Positions 27,436-36,549 of a DNA stretch of 64,000 nt are shown here, piece after piece. How positions within the stretch are numbered: the first letter of the stretch is position 1; each line of letters begins with the position of its first letter. This stretch comes from Amphritea opalescens. GTDB lineage: Bacteria > Pseudomonadota > Gammaproteobacteria > Pseudomonadales > Balneatricaceae. The notes beneath the pieces are model-generated. The model had not been told where the DNA came from. It searched no databases and worked only from the letters and a program-made list of their open reading frames with translations. The stretch spans positions 62,001 to 126,000 of the forward strand of contig NZ_RQXW01000005.1 in NCBI RefSeq assembly GCF_003957515.1, written 5' to 3'. A program made the position numbers and the translations under genes.

Positions 27436-28767
27436 TTATTGTAGCGCTAACGCCTGCTGTTGCTTCTTCTGGTTATATGGGCTTTGAGGACGAGCCATTA
27501 ATCGTTCATTGACCAGTGCGGTGGAGAGGTTTTTCTTACCTGCCCGAATCGCCGCTTCTAGCAAGGTACGGGCAAAGATATCCCGTTGAGCGTGGCTGCC
27601 CCCGAATTGGGCGGTGGTGTTACGAATGGGCATCAGTTTTTCAACGGTGGTGTTGTAGTCACCTTTTGAAAAGGCAAAGATTGCTTCACAGATGGGTAAA
27701 CCTGTCTGTAATGACATGGCATGGTTGGTGACATCGGAGTCACCGGAGGCGATATAACGGGTTAGATCAGAGAGTAGGTTTTTAGCGGCCTGCTCATCAT
27801 GATTGATGGCAAAGGCGATGATCGCATGGGCATCGTTAAAGGTATAAAACAGCTGATCGCTTTTCTGTTTCCACGAATCGGTGAGGGTTTGTGCACGATC
27901 ACCTAGGGCTTCATCTTCAAGGTATAGCCGCCATAGGACAGAAGAGGCATCCACCAGTGCCATCGGAATAGGGTCGATGCCGTCCCAATGAACAAAGTTG
28001 TCGTAGATCTCAATCGCTTTGTCCATCTCGCCGGTTTCTAGCAGGAACAGATCATGGTGAATCGCATTATGTGACACCATCACATTATCGTTCTGCCAGT
28101 TTTGTGCGTAATCCTGCATGAAACGAGCACCCTGTTCATACTTATTTTGCATCTCCAGAGCATGGGCCACGGCATGGATACCCCAGACATCCTGAGGGTT
28201 ACGCTCCACCGCTTCCATGGCGGATATTTCTGCTTGTTCATAATGGCCTGCTTCCTCTTGACCAAAACTGAGCATGCCGAGCAGATAACCATACAGTGGA
28301 TGCTCTTTGTCCCAAGAGGGTAAAACGCGGTAGACACGCCCCCGCAGGTTGGCTGCATCACCGAGGAAGAAATCCAGTTGGTGACCACTGAGTAGGGCTA
28401 ATATATCCAGCGGGTATTCGATCAGGATTTCATCCAGTAGTGCGGATGCTTTGACGAGGTTACCTGTCGCCCAGGTTTGCAGGGCGGCAACGTGCATCCG
28501 CTCACGTCTATTAAGACCCGCGGGATCAATGCGGGAGATGGTGGCTAAGCTTTCTAACGACCATTGCAGGTCATCACGGTCGGTGGTCCAAAGATTAATA
28601 TGCCCATTAAAGACCTGCCCCATGACGAAGCAGGGTTCCGCTTCAAGCACCTTCATGGTGAGGGGGACAGGGTTTTTAAAGCGACAAAGATCGGCAACGA
28701 CGGTGTTATAGAGGTCTAGGGTTGATTGGTTATGAACGGTGATATCTAAACCGGTTAAATCCTTCAC
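27436..28767 (-). CDS. TPR protein of the TTC38 family
   Basis: This 443-residue soluble protein is made of helical repeats and resembles eukaryotic TTC38 and its bacterial relatives. Landmarks are the early MGQVFNGHINLW segment, RRERMHVAALQTWATGNLVKA, DVWGIHAVAHALEMQNKYEQG and MVSHNAIHHDLFLLETGEMD. No enzyme motif is visible, and no signal peptide. It lies 115 bp after the taurine aminotransferase gene, with a GC hairpin in the gap, so it appears to be the last gene of the taurine unit. A role in taurine or amine metabolism would be new; the family has no firm function. Confidence 0.75.
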   Translation of the reverse strand: MKDLTGLDITVHNQSTLDLYNTVVADLCRFKNPVPLTMKVLEAEPCFVMGQVFNGHINLWTTDRDDLQWSLESLATISRIDPAGLNRRERMHVAALQTWATGNLVKASALLDEILIEYPLDILALLSGHQLDFFLGDAANLRGRVYRVLPSWDKEHPLYGYLLGMLSFGQEEAGHYEQAEISAMEAVERNPQDVWGIHAVAHALEMQNKYEQGARFMQDYAQNWQNDNVMVSHNAIHHDLFLLETGEMDKAIEIYDNFVHWDGIDPIPMALVDASSVLWRLYLEDEALGDRAQTLTDSWKQKSDQLFYTFNDAHAIIAFAINHDEQAAKNLLSDLTRYIASGDSDVTNHAMSLQTGLPICEAIFAFSKGDYNTTVEKLMPIRNTTAQFGGSHAQRDIFARTLLEAAIRAGKKNLSTALVNERLMARPQSPYNQKKQQQALALQ

Positions 28768-28845
28768 AATACACTCTCCTTAGGCTCCTCAGGTAATGAC
28801 GTTTAGGCTGTCATTAAGATAAATTATCCTTTTTAACCCTGAAAT

Positions 28846-28871
28846 GACCGCCCGGCAGGCGCCGAGCGGTC
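28846..28871 (-). other. GC-rich hairpin between the aminotransferase and TPR genes
   Basis: GACCGC and GCGGTC flank an inner GGC/GCC pairing. There is no T run, so it is more likely a processing or attenuation hairpin than a full terminator. It may set lower expression of the TPR gene. Confidence 0.45.
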
Positions 28872-28882
28872 AAGTACCCTGA

Positions 28883-30268
28883 TTATTTTGTTTCAGGGAG
28901 TGATGCAAAGACCTCGCCAAGTATGGTCAATATACGCTCAAGTTGGGCCTCGGTGATACAGAGCGCCGGACTCATGTTGAGTATGTTGTTGTATTGCTCG
29001 AAGCTGCGGTTGGTACGACCAATCAGCAGTCCCGCTTGTTTACAGGCGTTGGCAACGTGAATGGCCACCGATTCGTCGACCGGTTCTTTGGTGGTTCGAT
29101 CTTTGACCAGTTCGATACCGCAGAACAAACCGAGACAGCGGACATCACCGATAATAGGGTACTTGTCTTGCAAGGCTTTTAAGCCTGTCAGGAGTTTTTC
29201 GCCTAAGGTCGCACAGTTTTCCAGTAGATTTTCATCTTCGAGAATCTTCATATTAGCGGCCGCGGCGGCAGGGCCTGCCAAACAGCCACCATAGGTTGAA
29301 ATGTCTCGGAAATAGCCCATTTTATCCTCTGACGAATCCTCCTGTAGGCTCTGATAAACGGCTTCTGTGGTGACGGTACAGGAGATCGCCGCATAACCCG
29401 AGGCGACGCCCTTAGCCATGGTGACGATATCGGGCTGGATATCGTAATGCTGATAACCGAACCATTTACCGGTGCGACCTAGACCACAGACCACTTCATC
29501 GATGATAAGCAGCACATCGTGTTTTTTACAGATCTGTTCGACCGCTTTTAAATAACCTTCAGGCGGAAGAATCACGCCACCGCCGGCGGTGATCGGCTCG
29601 ATAATCACTGCGCCAACCGTATCGGGGCCTTCCCGTAGGATGACATCTTCCATCAGCTGTGCGGCTTTTAGGCCGTAATTGTCGGTTTCATCAAACTGGC
29701 TGCGATATTCGAAACAGTGCGGGAACTCGACAAAATCGGGCACGAAGGGGCCAAATTGCTCCTTACGTTGTGACTGGCCTGTGGCACTCAAAGCAGCAAT
29801 GGTGGTGCCGTGATAATCCCGTTCACGGTAGAGAATTTTGTTCTTTTTACCCGCGTATTTTTTGTGTGAGATCTGGCGCACCATTTTAAAGGCTTTTTCG
29901 TTGGCTTCAGAACCTGAACTAGAGTAGAAAACCCGCTGCATACCAGGCATTTTTTCGATCAGTTTTTTGGCAAAGATAGCGGCGGGTTTACTGGCCATTG
30001 AGCTGGCAAAGAAGTTGAGCTGCATCAGTTGTTCGCTGATCGCATCGACAATCTCTTTTCGGCCGTAGCCCACATTGGTGACCCAAACTCCGCCTGCGGA
30101 GGCATCGAGGTATTGGTTGCCTTCGATATCCCATAGGTTTAAACCCTCTCCTTTAACAAACAGAGGCATCCCTTTTTCGGCGGCAGCACCGGGGGTGAGA
30201 TGGTGCCAGACATGCTCTTTGTCATGGGATCGTATTTGTTCAGTATTATATTCACTGTACTGTGACAT
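28883..30268 (-). CDS. tpa: Taurine:pyruvate aminotransferase-like class III aminotransferase
   Basis: This 461-residue PLP enzyme is of the omega-amino-acid:pyruvate aminotransferase group. SSSGSEANEKAFK (about 116-128) binds the PLP phosphate, LLIIDEVVCGLGRTG carries the PLP-ring Asp (Asp257), and the Schiff-base Lys286 is in VTMAKGVASGY. Context points to taurine as amino donor, giving sulfoacetaldehyde and alanine: tauABC, tauR, an SDR and a TSUP exporter surround it. It follows the SDR by 26 bp in one unit. Hypotaurine or beta-alanine specificity cannot be excluded from sequence. Confidence 0.82.
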   Translation of the reverse strand: MSQYSEYNTEQIRSHDKEHVWHHLTPGAAAEKGMPLFVKGEGLNLWDIEGNQYLDASAGGVWVTNVGYGRKEIVDAISEQLMQLNFFASSMASKPAAIFAKKLIEKMPGMQRVFYSSSGSEANEKAFKMVRQISHKKYAGKKNKILYRERDYHGTTIAALSATGQSQRKEQFGPFVPDFVEFPHCFEYRSQFDETDNYGLKAAQLMEDVILREGPDTVGAVIIEPITAGGGVILPPEGYLKAVEQICKKHDVLLIIDEVVCGLGRTGKWFGYQHYDIQPDIVTMAKGVASGYAAISCTVTTEAVYQSLQEDSSEDKMGYFRDISTYGGCLAGPAAAAANMKILEDENLLENCATLGEKLLTGLKALQDKYPIIGDVRCLGLFCGIELVKDRTTKEPVDESVAIHVANACKQAGLLIGRTNRSFEQYNNILNMSPALCITEAQLERILTILGEVFASLPETK

Positions 30269-30294
30269 CGGGTGACTCCTGTTGTACGCGTTAT

Positions 30295-31056
30295 TCAGGC
30301 ATCGCGGTTAATTGAAAAAGGTGCCCAGCTTTGACTGACGGGCATGATTTCTAACGTATTGATATTCAGATGAGCCGGTAGCTGCGCAATCCACAGCAGC
30401 GTATCGGCGATATCGTTTGGTTGAATGGCTTCGGTACCTTTATAAAGGGCATCGTAGGCTTGTTGATTACCGCCGGTTCTGACCAGTGTAAATTCACTTT
30501 CGGATAAGCCTGGCGCTAGGCAGCTGACACGCACGCCGGTGCCAGCGAGATCACAGCGGAGTGCCAACGAAAATTGCTCAACAAAGGCTTTGGTGCCGCA
30601 GTAAACATTGCCGCCGGGGTAGGGCCAATTCGCGGCAATGGAGCCAATGTTGATGACGCTGCTGCCCCGGCCGGAGGCGATTAATGCTGGTAATAGGGTA
30701 TGCGTGACGGTGGTTAACCCCTTGATGTTGGTATCAATCATGGTGTGCCAATCAGACAGGTTAGCTGAGCTGGCCGGTTCGGTGCCTAGCGCTAATCCCG
30801 CGTTGTTAATCAACACGTCAATATGATCAAAAGGGGCGGGTAGCTGCTCAAATGCTTGGCGTACCGCATCACTGTCACAGACATCCAAGGTGATCGCTAA
30901 CACACTGCATTTAACCGAGAGCTCGGCGACGATGTCGGTCAGCCGCGCTTCGCGACGACCGGTGAGGATCAGATTCCAGCCGGCATCGGCAAAGCGATGG
31001 GCGGCAGCTAAACCAAAGCCTGAAGTAGCACCTGTAATAACAACGGTTTTGTTCAT
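30295..31056 (-). CDS. isfD: SDR reductase, probable sulfoacetaldehyde reductase
   Basis: This 253-residue short-chain dehydrogenase has the cofactor motif TGATSGFG (8-15), NNAG (84-87) and catalytic Ser139-Tyr152-Lys156. The start is the ATG at 31056 with AAGGAG upstream; a longer version beginning at 31074 overlaps the TSUP gene. The YdfG-like group includes IsfD, which reduces sulfoacetaldehyde to isethionate in bacteria that take only nitrogen from taurine (Chromohalobacter, Klebsiella). The position between tpa and a TSUP exporter matches that pathway. The specific substrate is inferred from context. Confidence 0.78.
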   Translation of the reverse strand: MNKTVVITGATSGFGLAAAHRFADAGWNLILTGRREARLTDIVAELSVKCSVLAITLDVCDSDAVRQAFEQLPAPFDHIDVLINNAGLALGTEPASSANLSDWHTMIDTNIKGLTTVTHTLLPALIASGRGSSVINIGSIAANWPYPGGNVYCGTKAFVEQFSLALRCDLAGTGVRVSCLAPGLSESEFTLVRTGGNQQAYDALYKGTEAIQPNDIADTLLWIAQLPAHLNINTLEIMPVSQSWAPFSINRDA

Positions 31057-31066
31057 CCTGAGCTCC

Positions 31067-31804
31067 TTAACCAAAGATCGCTAGACTGCTGAAGTAGAGG
31101 CTGGTGGTGGACAGCAACATAAGAATGGGTAAAGCAATAGGTCGAAATGATTGAGGTGGTTTTCGATGGAAAAACCACTGTCCTAACTGCACGCCGATGA
31201 TGACCGGTAATAATAGCCATAGAGTGGGTTGCAACAGCGCGTGAGTCACGACGCCACTACCAGCCATCAAGCCGATGGAAATAAGGCCGGTCGCACTCAG
31301 AAAGATCACCATGGTGGCTCGTTGCACCTGAGCGACATGGGCGGTCATCAGTAGATAGCAGACAATCGGTAGCCCGCCGACGGATGCGGCGGCGGTAAAG
31401 GCACCGGAGATTCCACCGATACCGCTGGTCTGCCAGTGATTCGTTTTTATCTTGAGATTACGGACACACAAAATCCATAAGGCCATGCCTAAAATAGCGA
31501 TGCTGATAACGAATTTAAGAATGGGGTCCGGTACTTGAATGAGTATGGTCAGCCCAAGGGGCATGCCGATAATGGCGCCGATACTCAGGTGTTTCAGTAG
31601 TGTTCGGTCGGCCGACTTCCAAGCGCTGGCCAACATGCCGATAGCACCGGCGGCATCGATAATAAGAATCACCGGCACACTCACCTGTGCTGGCCAGATA
31701 AGGCTTAACCCAGAGATCGCAATGGCGGCAAACCCAAAGCCTGTATAGCCACGCACAAGGGCAGCGACAAAGACTAATAGTATGGCCAGTTCCAGGTGGG
31801 GCAT
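31067..31804 (-). CDS. TSUP (TauE/SafE) family exporter, probable sulfonate exporter
   Basis: This 245-residue inner-membrane protein has about eight helices in two halves, with the family motifs RGYTGFGFAAIAISGLSLIWP and GIGGISGAFTAAASVGGLPIV. TSUP proteins export sulfonates or sulfite; IsfE of taurine-nitrogen pathways is of this kind and exports isethionate. It is the first gene of the minus-strand unit TSUP-SDR-tpa-TPR. Two direct repeats that match the boxes before tauA lie 91-122 bp upstream. Confidence 0.82.
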   Translation of the reverse strand: MPHLELAILLVFVAALVRGYTGFGFAAIAISGLSLIWPAQVSVPVILIIDAAGAIGMLASAWKSADRTLLKHLSIGAIIGMPLGLTILIQVPDPILKFVISIAILGMALWILCVRNLKIKTNHWQTSGIGGISGAFTAAASVGGLPIVCYLLMTAHVAQVQRATMVIFLSATGLISIGLMAGSGVVTHALLQPTLWLLLPVIIGVQLGQWFFHRKPPQSFRPIALPILMLLSTTSLYFSSLAIFG

Positions 31805-31894
31805 GAGCAGATCTCCGATATCAAGGACCCATCAAACACTCAGCATGCTGATTGGGTCGCTAGATATAAGGTAGATGGGAAAGGGTGATCTGCT

Positions 31895-31926
31895 ATAGGT
31901 CCAGCTCAAAGAGAGTTTAGTACCAG
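31895..31926 (-). promoter_or_regulatory. Predicted TauR operator of the TSUP-SDR-tpa unit
   Basis: On the minus strand CTGGTACTAA (31926-31917) and CTGGACCTAT (31904-31895) are direct repeats whose starts are 22 bp apart. CTGGACCTAT occurs identically in front of tauA. Direct repeats of the CTGGAC(C/T)TAA type are described for TauR/MocR regulators of taurine genes. Confidence 0.75.
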
Positions 31927-31930
31927 CGTT

Positions 31931-33400
31931 CTAAAATTGGGCAAAAACCTTTTTGAGTGCCGCAATGCCCGGTTCGATTTTATGGTTAGCAATGGAGGAA
32001 AAGCCCAGCCGAAAGTAGTTCTCCGGCGGATTTTCATAGACAAAGTGGATCGCGCCCGGCTCCATCAGGATACTCTTACGGGTGGCGGCCCAAGATACTT
32101 CTTCGGTGTTGACGCCTTCGGGTGCCTTTAACCACACAGAGGAAACGCCCTGATTGATATCTTGAGCGGTGCGCATCTCGGGAAAGTGGCGGTTAACCGA
32201 TTGCACGATACGTTGCAGTTTAGAGGAGTTGATCTCACGAATTTTGCGTAAATAAGTATCGTAGTAGCCGAGTGATAGAAACAGTGCGAGGTGTCGTTGA
32301 TTATTAACGGGGGGGTGGCGATACATTAAACGACGCAGTGCGCGTACCTCCGAGATGAGTTCTTCATCCGCCACCATATAGCCGATTCTGAGGCCGGGTG
32401 AGATCGATTTTGACATACTGCCGATATAGATGACGCGGTTATGTGGATCATTTGCCTTCAGCGCAGGTTTGGGATTCTGCTTCATATTGATTTCGGCATC
32501 GTAATCATCTTCGATCACAATCCAGTCTTGGTTGACCGCCATCGCCATCAGTTGCTGCCGACGTTCGGCGCTGAGTTCCACCCCCGTCGGTACCTGATTG
32601 CTAGGGGTGACAAAGACATAATCACAATCGTTTAGCCGCTCATCGAGAATGATGCCATCTTCATCTATGGGTTGTTGATGCACTTGGCTGTCAAACAGCG
32701 AGAAAATATTAAAGGCATCGCGAAAACCAGGCGTCTCAACCGCCATGCGGGTGCGGCTGTTACATAACAGGTTAGCGAGAAGGTAGAGCGAGTTCTGCGT
32801 ACCGATGGTAATGATGATTTCGTTAGGCTCTACGTAGATGCCCCGTCGTGGTAGTAGGCGGGTACGTATCTGTTCAATCAGAATTGGATCATCGGTATCG
32901 ACCATATCATTGATCCAATATTTATTTCCCCGCCCGCTCATACTTTTTCGGACCACGTCGCGCCACTGCTCTAAGGGAAAGAACTCATGCTGGATCTGAC
33001 CATAGATAAATGGATATTCAAAACTCTGCCAATCGTTGGGTTTGATGATATTGCGTCGAGTACTGGGCTTTTTTTGAAATCGTTGAGACCAGTCAGGCGA
33101 GTGGTCATCTGCTTCTTGCACCATGTTGGTGCTAATGACCTCTGGGTTCTTAAAACCGTGGGCCACAAAGTAGCCTTTTCTGGCGCGAGCTTCGATAAAA
33201 CCGCTGTCGACTAAACTCTCATAAATGAGCACGATAGTATTACGTGAAACCCCCAGTAGCTGGGCTAATCGGCGGGATGAGGGCAGTGGCTGATTGAATG
33301 GCAGCTTGCCTGAGAGAATAAGGTTAACCAAATGCTCGCGGGTTTGCTCCTGAAGGGTCCGTTCAGGGTCAAATTCGATAAGAAAATGTTGTTCAAGCAT
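31931..33400 (-). CDS. tauR: MocR-family regulator of taurine genes
   Basis: This 489-residue regulator has an N-terminal GntR-type winged helix (about 10-75: LPSSRRLAQLLGVSRNTIVLIYESL) and a large domain of aminotransferase fold. The PLP lysine is in IGSMSKSISPGLRIGY. MocR proteins such as TauR and GabR sense an amine through PLP chemistry; TauR activates taurine genes. It is divergent from tauABC and sits upstream of the TSUP-tpa unit on the same strand. Matching direct repeats lie in both promoter regions. Confidence 0.88.
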   Translation of the reverse strand: MLEQHFLIEFDPERTLQEQTREHLVNLILSGKLPFNQPLPSSRRLAQLLGVSRNTIVLIYESLVDSGFIEARARKGYFVAHGFKNPEVISTNMVQEADDHSPDWSQRFQKKPSTRRNIIKPNDWQSFEYPFIYGQIQHEFFPLEQWRDVVRKSMSGRGNKYWINDMVDTDDPILIEQIRTRLLPRRGIYVEPNEIIITIGTQNSLYLLANLLCNSRTRMAVETPGFRDAFNIFSLFDSQVHQQPIDEDGIILDERLNDCDYVFVTPSNQVPTGVELSAERRQQLMAMAVNQDWIVIEDDYDAEINMKQNPKPALKANDPHNRVIYIGSMSKSISPGLRIGYMVADEELISEVRALRRLMYRHPPVNNQRHLALFLSLGYYDTYLRKIREINSSKLQRIVQSVNRHFPEMRTAQDINQGVSSVWLKAPEGVNTEEVSWAATRKSILMEPGAIHFVYENPPENYFRLGFSSIANHKIEPGIAALKKVFAQF

Positions 33401-33465
33401 GTTTTGCCCGTGTTATGAAATGGCTTTGCTCCAATCTGATGCAAATTATAGTCCATTCACTCTCT

Positions 33466-33497
33466 CTGGACCTATTCTTTTGAATGCTTGGATCTAT
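33466..33497 (+). promoter_or_regulatory. Predicted TauR operator upstream of tauA
   Basis: CTGGACCTAT (33466-33475) and TTGGATCTAT (33488-33497) are direct repeats with a 22-bp start-to-start spacing, the same geometry as in front of the TSUP unit. An inverted partial copy (TGGACTATAA on the minus strand) lies at about 33445-33454. The site is in the tauR/tauA divergent gap, so it could also control tauR. Confidence 0.75.
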
Positions 33498-33565
33498 CGT
33501 TTGCAACACGTCTGCTCCTAATGTGAATACAGATCAACCGACTTCACACCTCTAGGAGTATTAAC

Positions 33566-34594
33566 ATGAGAGCAAGAAAGATTACCCAGTTTGTTAAAAA
33601 AGCAGCCACGCTATCGGTTCTTGCAAGCGGATTTGTATTTTCCAGCCTAGCCAGTGCCGATACGGTCACCATTGGCTATCAAGGAATCATGAACCCTTGG
33701 AAATCGGTGATTGCAGAGAAACAGTTAGAAAAAGCAACCGGCATGGATATTGAATGGCGTCGCTTCGATTCAGGTGCCAAGGTGATTACCGCTATGGCAT
33801 CCGGCGATATTGATATTGCCACTGCTGGTTCTAGCCCCATTGCGGCGGCGGTCAATCGCGGACTGGATATCGAACTGGTCTGGGTTTTAGAGAACATTAA
33901 TAACGCCGAAGCATTAGTTGTGCGCGATGGTTCTGGTATCTCTGCACCGCAGGATTTAAGAGGCAAAACCATCGGTGTGCCTTTTGTATCAACGACTCAC
34001 TTTCACATGTTGTTCGCTATGGAGCAGTTTGGCTTAACTGAGAAAGACGTTAAGTTGATCAACATGCAACCCAATGCGATTAATGCGGCATGGGAACGCG
34101 GTGATATCGATGCGGCCTTTATCTGGGATCCAGCGCTAGGACGTATTAAACAATCGGGTCATGTTCTGTTTAGTTCTGGCGATCTAAGCCGTTGGGGTAA
34201 AGCGACCTTTGATGGCGTCGTCATTAACAAGTCTTTAGGTGAAGAGAAGCCAGCGTTTGTCGCTCAGATGATTAAGCTGATTGCGGATGCCGATGCGTCT
34301 TATAAAGAGCAGAAAGATGGTCTGACGGCCGATGCGCCATTAGTACAGTCTATTGCGAAGATGACCGGTGGTGCTGCCACCGAAGTGCCGGGTGTATTGG
34401 CACTGTATGACTTCCCAAGTTTGACTGAACAAACCAGTTGCACTTGGTTGGGTTGTGGGGCTGAAGGTGGCGCATCTAAAGCGTTGCAGTTTACTTCAGA
34501 GTTTTTAAAGCAGCAGGGCAAAGTACGTGCACTGGCTGAAGATTATAGCGTGTTTGTTAACCCATCCTTCGCTGAAGCCGCTGCCAAGCTTTGA
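33566..34594 (+). CDS. tauA: Taurine ABC transporter periplasmic binding protein
   Basis: This 342-residue periplasmic protein has a signal peptide (AATLSVLASGFVFSSLASADT) and the two-lobe fold of taurine/sulfonate binders. Typical parts are TVTIGYQGIMNPWK at the mature N-terminus, FDSGAKVITAMASGDIDIATAGSSP, and IDAAFIWDPALGRIKQSG. AGGAG lies 8 bp upstream of the ATG. It is the first gene of tauABC. Confidence 0.92.
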   Translation: MRARKITQFVKKAATLSVLASGFVFSSLASADTVTIGYQGIMNPWKSVIAEKQLEKATGMDIEWRRFDSGAKVITAMASGDIDIATAGSSPIAAAVNRGLDIELVWVLENINNAEALVVRDGSGISAPQDLRGKTIGVPFVSTTHFHMLFAMEQFGLTEKDVKLINMQPNAINAAWERGDIDAAFIWDPALGRIKQSGHVLFSSGDLSRWGKATFDGVVINKSLGEEKPAFVAQMIKLIADADASYKEQKDGLTADAPLVQSIAKMTGGAATEVPGVLALYDFPSLTEQTSCTWLGCGAEGGASKALQFTSEFLKQQGKVRALAEDYSVFVNPSFAEAAAKL

Positions 34595-34604
34595 TCTAAC
34601 CGAG

Positions 34605-34660
34605 AGCTGTTTCGCTCAGTTTGACGGTCAAATGTTTGATACAAACTGAGTGAGATAGCT
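34605..34660 (+). other. Hairpin in the tauA-tauB gap
   Basis: CTCAGTTTG and CAAACTGAG form a perfect 9-bp core, and the stem extends outward with mismatches (AGCTGTTTCG/GTGAGATAGCT). There is no T run, so it may protect the tauA transcript or lower tauBC expression, as is common after genes for abundant binding proteins. Confidence 0.55.
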
Positions 34661-34694
34661 TGAGTTATCAAGGCTGTTTACAGGAGATTTAGGT

Positions 34695-35543
34695 ATGAGC
34701 CGATTACAAATTCGTGATGTATCCGTTCTTTATCCGGGTGTGAATGGTGGTGAAGCCGTCACCGCACTTTCAGGTATTAATATTAATATCGAACCGGGGG
34801 AGTTTGTGGTTGCATTGGGGGCTTCCGGGTGTGGTAAAACAACCCTACTCAATCTGATGGCGGGTTTTATCCAGCCCTCTGATGGATATTTAACACTGGG
34901 GGATAGCTCTATTGCGGGTTTACCTCGGGTTGCTTGTGGCTTGGATCTGAAAGATCAGATTTCAGGGCCGGGCAAAGATCGTGGGGTCGTGTTTCAGAAG
35001 CATGCGCTACTGCCTTGGTTAAATGTGTTAGAAAATGCCGCGTTTGGTTTGAAGCTGCAAGGGGTTGGCGAGAAAGAGCGCAAGGCGCGCGCCGCGGATT
35101 ACCTTAAACTTGTTGGCTTAGAAGATTTTCATAACCATCCCGTTTATCAACTATCTGGCGGGATGCAACAGCGGGTAGGTATTGCCCGTGCACTGACCAA
35201 TGATCCACATATGCTATTACTGGATGAGCCACTGGGCGCACTGGATGCACTGACCCGTGAAGTGCTACAGGAACTACTGCTGGATGTTTGGCAGGAAACT
35301 CAAAAGATGATGTTCTTTATTACCCACAGTGTTGAAGAGGCATTGTTTATGGCGTCACGGTTGATCATTATGTCACCGCGTCCTGGCCGTATTACCCATG
35401 AATTCCCGCTGGAGTTTAATAAGATTTTCTTGGAAAACCGAGATGCTCGGAAAGTGAAATCGATGCCTGAGTTTATTGCGATGCGTGAGAAAGTGTTGGG
35501 TATTATTCATGGTGATGAAGTCGCTGGTGGAGGATTACACTAA
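34695..35543 (+). CDS. tauB: Taurine ABC transporter ATP-binding protein
   Basis: This 282-residue ABC ATPase has Walker A GASGCGKTT, signature LSGGMQQRVGIARAL, Walker B LLLDEPLGALD and switch His in FITHSVEEA. It belongs to the nitrate/sulfonate/taurine group. Its stop shares a base with the tauC start (TAATG), so the two are coupled. Confidence 0.92.
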   Translation: MSRLQIRDVSVLYPGVNGGEAVTALSGININIEPGEFVVALGASGCGKTTLLNLMAGFIQPSDGYLTLGDSSIAGLPRVACGLDLKDQISGPGKDRGVVFQKHALLPWLNVLENAAFGLKLQGVGEKERKARAADYLKLVGLEDFHNHPVYQLSGGMQQRVGIARALTNDPHMLLLDEPLGALDALTREVLQELLLDVWQETQKMMFFITHSVEEALFMASRLIIMSPRPGRITHEFPLEFNKIFLENRDARKVKSMPEFIAMREKVLGIIHGDEVAGGGLH

Positions 35544-36448
35544 TGAACCAGACAACAGCCGCTACGACGCCGGTTAATACAGAGGCGTCATTCAACACAG
35601 TCGTTAAACCAACGATTCTAAAACGCTGTTTATCCATATTTGCTGCTGGGCCAGTTAAACCGGGTGAGTCTTACGGTGCGCCGGGGCAGGGTAAAAGCTT
35701 GGCGATCAGCCTATTTACGACGGCGATGCTGATCGGTATATGGTATATCGCTACCTATTTTCAGTGGGTTAAACCGCTATTTCTACCCTCTCCCGGCGCT
35801 GTTGTGATGCGCTTTTGGGAGGTGGCGACCGAAGGGTTTGCTAACGCCACGCTGCTAGAACATACCGGCTGGAGTATGATGCGGGTGTTCTCTGCCTTCT
35901 TGTTAGCCTTGGTAACCGCCGTGCCGATCGGTATCTTTATGGGGGTTAACCGTATCGCTCGGGGTATCTTTGATCCGATTATTGAGTTCTACCGTCCACT
36001 GCCGCCATTGGCCTATTTACCACTGGTTATTATCTGGTTAGGTATCGGTGAAGTATCTAAAATCGTACTGATCTATCTAGCGATCTTCGCACCGATGGCT
36101 TTGAGTGCTCGGGCCGGTGTTAAATCCGTCGCCATGGAGCAGATTCATGCAGCTTATTCGATGGGTGGAAGCCGCTGGCAGGTGATTCGTCATATTATTC
36201 TGATCAACGCACTGCCTGAGATTCTGACTGGTATGCGAATCGGTATTGGCTTTGGCTGGACCACCTTGGTGGCCGCTGAAATGGTAGCAGCTCAGGCGGG
36301 TTTAGGCTTTATGGTTCTCAACGCGGCCGAGTTCTTAGTCACTGATATCGTTATCATGGGCATTATCGTGATTGGTATTATCGCCTATCTGTTTGATATG
36401 TTGATGCGTTACCTCGAGAAAAAACTGGTCCCTTGGAAAGGGCGCTGA
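35543..36448 (+). CDS. tauC: Taurine ABC transporter permease
   Basis: This 301-residue permease has about six membrane segments and the BPD_transp_1 EAA loop (YSMGGSRWQVIRHIILINALPEILTGMRIGIG). It also has the motif PLPPLAYLPLVIIWLGIGE, typical of TauC/SsuC. It is the last gene of tauABC and is followed by a strong terminator. Confidence 0.92.
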   Translation: MNQTTAATTPVNTEASFNTVVKPTILKRCLSIFAAGPVKPGESYGAPGQGKSLAISLFTTAMLIGIWYIATYFQWVKPLFLPSPGAVVMRFWEVATEGFANATLLEHTGWSMMRVFSAFLLALVTAVPIGIFMGVNRIARGIFDPIIEFYRPLPPLAYLPLVIIWLGIGEVSKIVLIYLAIFAPMALSARAGVKSVAMEQIHAAYSMGGSRWQVIRHIILINALPEILTGMRIGIGFGWTTLVAAEMVAAQAGLGFMVLNAAEFLVTDIVIMGIIVIGIIAYLFDMLMRYLEKKLVPWKGR

Positions 36449-36506
36449 TCAACCATTAAGCTTCATCGTTAAGAATAATCATTCATCAACGATGATCACA
36501 ACCTAT

Positions 36507-36549
36507 AAAGACAGATAAACCGCTCGCCGTGTTTATCTGTCTTTTTTTT
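36507..36549 (+). terminator. Rho-independent terminator of tauABC
   Basis: AAAGACAGATAAAC pairs perfectly with GTTTATCTGTCTTT around cgctcgccgt, and is followed by T residues. Confidence 0.9.
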
